NCBI GenBank assembly: GCA_022791755.1
Contig: JAAVZR010000043.1
Location: 160,930 to 224,929, forward strand
DNA length: 64,000 nt
Reading direction: 5' to 3'
Origin: Lachnospiraceae bacterium
Lineage (GTDB): Bacteria; Bacillota; Clostridia; Lachnospirales; Lachnospiraceae
Positions 60,452-64,000 of the stretch are shown one piece after another. The notes beneath the pieces were generated by a model, which worked only from the letters and a program-made list of their open reading frames with translations, had not been told where the DNA came from and ran no database searches. The position numbers and the translations under genes were made by a program. The number at the start of each line of letters is the position of its first letter. The stretch's first letter is position 1.

Positions 60452-61119
60452 TCACTCCTAAAGACACATTCAAAGGCTTCCGCATATTTACATCCTGCCT
60501 GCGCCCCCCGATATGCCGCTAACCCATCCAATGCTTTGTCAGATCTGGGATGTGGATAAGGACGCATAACACCTTTATATGCTCCAAGCGCTTTGATCTT
60601 TATGGCTATCCCTTTTTCTCCTATCTCTACAAACATATTTGGGATAAAGCGATTAGCAGATAAGTCAAAAGACCATTCTGTGGAAGATGGAATTTCCATA
60701 TATACAAATTCTCTTAACTGTGGCACTCCTTTCTTTCGTTGAAATAAGTGCGATGCCGCCTGAGCAGCATAGCTTGTCATGACATGATCATTATTGGTAT
60801 CTGAAGGATGGTGTGTATAGATAGCTTCCGCCTTCCAATCCTCCACACAAGACTCTATAAACTGAACAAGCTCCAAATGTGGAACCGTATTCATCTTTAT
60901 GTTTGGAAATGACGCATGATAGACTTTCTCAACGCCTATTATTGACATTGCTTCCGCTTCATCTTCTGATAACGACAAGGACAGATTCTGTCTGGCGGCA
61001 ACTTGTCCACACATAATCGCTACAGCCACTTCATTCCCATTATTAATCAACTTATGGATAGTTGCACCCGCTCCTAACACTTCATCATCTGGATGTGCCA
61101 CCACAAATAAATACTTCAT
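60448..61119 (-). CDS. PIG-L/LmbE-family N-acetyl-sugar deacetylase
   Basis: 223 residues starting MKYLFVVAHPDDEVLGAGATIHKL; AHPDDE (8-13) is the zinc motif, HHPSDTNNDHVMTSYAA the second metal/catalytic segment. Removes acetyl from an N-acetylated sugar or sugar-lipid, in the cytoplasm. The track start (61158) would place the motif too far from the N-terminus, and GGGGGTTG precedes ATG 61119. First gene of the glycan operon, next to the initiating transferase and formyltransferase. Confidence 0.85.
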   Translation of the reverse strand: MKYLFVVAHPDDEVLGAGATIHKLINNGNEVAVAIMCGQVAARQNLSLSLSEDEAEAMSIIGVEKVYHASFPNIKMNTVPHLELVQFIESCVEDWKAEAIYTHHPSDTNNDHVMTSYAAQAASHLFQRKKGVPQLREFVYMEIPSSTEWSFDLSANRFIPNMFVEIGEKGIAIKIKALGAYKGVMRPYPHPRSDKALDGLAAYRGAQAGCKYAEAFECVFRSE

Positions 61120-61328
61120 TTTAAACAACCCCCATTCAAGTGATTGCATAAAATACAATATACGTATTGAAAATTCTCATAAAGATCCTTCCCCTTTGGC
61201 AATCTTACCACGATATTATTCCATTTACATTTTTCTATTTTTTATATATTTTTTAAAACCAAATAAACCATTCACCGGCGTCTCCTCTTCCCTCTTTTAC
61301 GGCTCTTCCCACGACCCTTTTCTGCTTC

Positions 61329-63938
61329 CTACCACTTCATCCCGATCGCCTCCAGCCGTGCCGTTCTCTCCTGTGACAGTACCCGGCTCCTTCCTTCTCT
61401 GTGGCATTTCCTCTGCCGTCCCAGCCACAGATCCAGGCGAAACCCATCCTCAGTGCTATGTCCCTTCTCCACATCCAGATGCCCGTATGCCCGGTAATAC
61501 TCCTGTGCCCGTATAAAGGCGTTTTCCCACGCCCGTTCCCCTGGCGTGAGCCAGTCCATACCGATGGCGGTCAGTGCGCTGATCTGCTCTTTCGTCAATC
61601 CTTCGCCCTGTCTTTCACACCGGTAGCGCTCCCGCTGCAGATACAGCCACTTTCCCAGCCAGACCCCATCCTCTGTCACATAACTCTGGGACAGATTCAG
61701 ATTACCATGCTCCTCATAATACCGGCGGGCCAGCTCCCATTTCTCCATCCAGGGATCTGTCTCCCAGATCATGCCAATGGCCGTGAGCCTTTCCTTCCGG
61801 CTGCGCCCGATCTCCGACATATTTTCTGCCATGCACTCTCCCAGAGAAGCTCTCTGCTGGTAAAGCCATCTTCCCAGAGAAAGCCCGTTCCCCGATTCAT
61901 AGTAGTACGGTACATCCAGGGATCCCTTTTCATTAAAATACGCCCGGGCTGCTTCATAATACTGCTCCCAGCGCTCTTTCTGCCGGCCTTCCCAGTTCAT
62001 CCCGATCCGGTCAAGCCTTTGGATCTGCTCCTGCGTCAGCGGCAATGCCCCTTTCTTCTCTCCCCGGCGGTTCTGGCGCTGGGCTATGAGCCAGTTTCCG
62101 AGGCGAAAGCCTTCCTCCGTCGTATACCCGGCTGGTACACTTATGTTCCCATGACGTTCGTAGTACCGTCTGGCCGCTTCATATCCCCGCTCCCATTTAT
62201 ACGAAAGCTTGTCCCAGATCATACCGATCTGCTCCAGCTGTCTTTGTCTCTGGCCGCTCAGAATCCGGCTCCCGTTCTGACGGTACTGACGGATATTGTT
62301 CAGCCACATCCCCAGGCGGAAGCCTTCCTCCGTCACATACGACGCCTTCACATCCAGATTTCCCATCCTGGCATAATAGCGGGCCGCCTGGGCGTAGTAC
62401 TGGTCCCACTGCCGGTCCGAATAGCTCTCCCAGCAAATCTCCAGCTTCTCTAGCTTCTCAATCTGCTCCCTGCTCAGCCTCCCCGGTATTTTTCCCATGT
62501 AAATCCGCCTCTGTGTCAGAATCCAGCTGCCCAGAGAAAGCCCGGAAGGCGATACGTACCCCGCCGGAACCTCCAGATTTCCTTCCTTTATATAATACTG
62601 TTCTGCCGCTCTGTAGTACTCCTCCCACCCGGCGCTCAGTTTCTCCTGAAGCTGCCTGAAAAGCTTTCCCGCCTCATGCGTCTCATCCAGGATCTGAAAA
62701 CCGGAAAACGGTACGGCTCTCTCCTCCCTGTCATTTCGAATCGCCCCCTCTGACAGCGCCTCCTCGTATTCCGCCTCAATGGAGCAGATGCTGTACAGGT
62801 TCTCGAAATTATTGACGATATCCAATACCAGCGGCGCTTCCTGCCTGCCGGATGCATTTTTTCTTCCGGCAGTCAATGCCCGGCCAATCTGCTGTTTATA
62901 GATGACCGGAGATACGGTCGGCCTCATCAGAATCACGCCGTCCACATCCTCCAGATGGATTCCCTCGTTGAGCATATCAATGCAAAACAAAAGCCTCAGA
63001 CCGGCTTTTCCATCCTCTTTAAAATCCTGAAATTCTCTTTCACTTTCGGAATAATCCGCAAACACCGTGTATATCCGATACTCCGGACAGATTGGGCCAA
63101 ACCATTCTGCCCCATGGCTCTTCATCTCCTCCAAATGTGTCACACCAGAACAGAATACGATATACTTTCCGGACGGCTGTAAATACTTTTTAAAAACTGT
63201 CTCCAGACCTCCTGCCTGTTCCAGTGCCCTCTTCAGCCGATAGAGCTGCTTTTCGGCCGCTTTGCGCCTCTTCTCGTCCTTTAAGGCCTGAACCTTTTTC
63301 TGATACCGCTTCCACTCATCCTCACAGCGATATATGGATACTACATAACGAGGTGCGCGCAAAATTCCTCTGGCGATCGCTTCACCCAAAGTCATCTCTG
63401 ATGCAATATTCCCTCCGAACAGCTCCTCCGCCATATCCCTCTGCTCATCCAGATAACGAAGTTTCGTAGCGGAGAGGCCCAGTACCTTTGCCTTCGGCCA
63501 GGCCGCCAGCAGAGCCTTCACTCCCCGGCTCCATTCTGCGGCCCCGCAGCGGTGAAACTCATCTAAAATAATATACCCTATGGGAGGAAGAGCATTTTCC
63601 GAATCAGAATTCCTATGCTTCTGAGGAGAACACTCTTTTGGTATCTGAGAAACCCGGTCCCTATTCGCCATCAGGCGGGCATATGTCATAAATATGATAT
63701 TATCCATCTGACCGTCCGGATCTGCTTTTCTGCGGTTTTCACACTGCTGAGCAAAGATATACCGACTGGGTGACAGCCAACAGACGCAGCTCTCCAAATG
63801 CTCCTCTGCCAGCTTAAATGCAATAAACGATTTACCTGTTCCTGTCGGGTGGATCACCGCAGCCTTATTGGCACGCTCCATCATGGCCAACGCTGCTTCA
63901 TATGCTTTTCTGTTATGTTCATATAAACAGAGCGCCAC
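61329..63938 (-). CDS. DEAD/DEAH-type helicase with six helicase-associated (HA) repeats
   Basis: About 869 residues. SF2 core: Walker A IHPTGTGKS (about 32-40), box II ILDEFHRCGA, box III LGLSATK, box VI YKQQIGRALTAG. After about residue 440 come six HA repeats of about 70 residues, each W-E-x-x-Y-x-A-A-x-x-Y...GN-L-x-V...GY-x-(T/S)-E-x-G-x-x-LG-x-W-L-x-x-QR...L-x-x-I-G-M-x-W. HA domains are thought to bind nucleic acid. The track start GTG 63947 is only one base from AGGAGG; GTG 63938 has a 10-base spacing and is preferred. Upstream of, and co-oriented with, the glycan operon. The role is unknown. Confidence 0.85.
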   Translation of the reverse strand: MALCLYEHNRKAYEAALAMMERANKAAVIHPTGTGKSFIAFKLAEEHLESCVCWLSPSRYIFAQQCENRRKADPDGQMDNIIFMTYARLMANRDRVSQIPKECSPQKHRNSDSENALPPIGYIILDEFHRCGAAEWSRGVKALLAAWPKAKVLGLSATKLRYLDEQRDMAEELFGGNIASEMTLGEAIARGILRAPRYVVSIYRCEDEWKRYQKKVQALKDEKRRKAAEKQLYRLKRALEQAGGLETVFKKYLQPSGKYIVFCSGVTHLEEMKSHGAEWFGPICPEYRIYTVFADYSESEREFQDFKEDGKAGLRLLFCIDMLNEGIHLEDVDGVILMRPTVSPVIYKQQIGRALTAGRKNASGRQEAPLVLDIVNNFENLYSICSIEAEYEEALSEGAIRNDREERAVPFSGFQILDETHEAGKLFRQLQEKLSAGWEEYYRAAEQYYIKEGNLEVPAGYVSPSGLSLGSWILTQRRIYMGKIPGRLSREQIEKLEKLEICWESYSDRQWDQYYAQAARYYARMGNLDVKASYVTEEGFRLGMWLNNIRQYRQNGSRILSGQRQRQLEQIGMIWDKLSYKWERGYEAARRYYERHGNISVPAGYTTEEGFRLGNWLIAQRQNRRGEKKGALPLTQEQIQRLDRIGMNWEGRQKERWEQYYEAARAYFNEKGSLDVPYYYESGNGLSLGRWLYQQRASLGECMAENMSEIGRSRKERLTAIGMIWETDPWMEKWELARRYYEEHGNLNLSQSYVTEDGVWLGKWLYLQRERYRCERQGEGLTKEQISALTAIGMDWLTPGERAWENAFIRAQEYYRAYGHLDVEKGHSTEDGFRLDLWLGRQRKCHREGRSRVLSQERTARLEAIGMKW

Positions 63939-63972
63939 TTCACCCACTCCTCCTGTTATGAAGGAGAGAATT

Positions 63973-63999
63973 TTTCGTAAAAAAGATTATTTTACGAAA
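63973..63999. promoter_or_regulatory. Inverted repeat upstream of the helicase gene
   Basis: TTTCGTAAAA, 7 bases, TTTTACGAAA: perfect 10-bp arms, about 35 bases before the helicase start, at the window edge. Operator or leader hairpin; the promoter itself is beyond the window or not visible. Confidence 0.5.
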
Positions 64000-64000
64000 G

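Overview
The window comes from a spore-forming, Gram-positive Clostridia, most like Lachnospiraceae. It carries the spoIIGA-sigE-sigG sporulation block, a clostridial C1-folate operon (fhs-fchA-folD), a methionine T-box upstream of metNIQ, consensus sigma-A promoters with strong GGAGG ribosome sites, and a class B sortase with a giant Cna_B-type surface protein. No rRNA, tRNA, CRISPR array, IS element or replication origin was recognised.

Layout. 1-2.5 kb: the first nine codons of a divergent transporter (probably RND efflux), a TetR regulator, and a P-II-like protein with a CPA2 cation/proton antiporter. 2.5-10.7 kb: a class B sortase translationally coupled to a 2.4-kilo-residue thioester/Cna_B adhesin. 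11-15 kb: a small membrane protein, then folD-fchA-fhs (minus strand). 14.8-20.3 kb: threonine aldolase, a MATE exporter, and metNIQ under a Met T-box. 20.4-24.9 kb: a C39-like peptidase with a VanRS-like two-component system, a TauE/SafE permease and a GNAT acetyltransferase. 24.9-29 kb: sigG, sigE, spoIIGA, then an RHH + SPFH operon. 29.2-31.4 kb: a very AT-rich island with two tandem paralogous NUDIX-type proteins and a double-frameshifted relic gene. 31.4-36.6 kb: ychF, a small membrane protein, a DUF4474-like protein coupled to a metallophosphoesterase, and a chemotaxis receptor.

36.7-61.1 kb: one long co-oriented minus-strand surface-glycan locus of 23 genes, visibly AT-richer than its flanks and therefore probably transferred. 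In transcription order it encodes a PIG-L deacetylase, an initiating phosphoglycosyl transferase, a formyltransferase, an SDR, a GT4, a three-gene UDP-2-acetamido-2,6-dideoxy-L-hexose pathway (CapE/WbjB-, RmlD- and WecB/CapG-like), another GT4, Wzy, a capsule-type GT, Wzx and an unusual ParB-like/nucleotidyltransferase-like fusion. It ends with a legionaminic-acid block (sugar amidotransferase, 4,6-dehydratase, LegC, PtmE, acetyltransferase, LegG, LegI, two Gfo/Idh/MocA oxidoreductases, LegF). Together these predict a Wzx/Wzy-assembled surface polysaccharide carrying a legionaminic-type nonulosonate, an L-QuiNAc/L-FucNAc-type sugar and possibly an N-formylated sugar. 61.3-64 kb: a DEAH-type helicase with six helicase-associated (HA) repeats.

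Least explained items: the tandem NUDIX island, the ParB-like/NTase fusion in the glycan locus, a FolD that appears to have lost its cyclohydrolase residues next to FchA, the P-II-like/antiporter pair, the adhesin's defective-looking start codon, and the HA-repeat helicase beside the glycan locus. All functional statements are read from sequence motifs without database searches.
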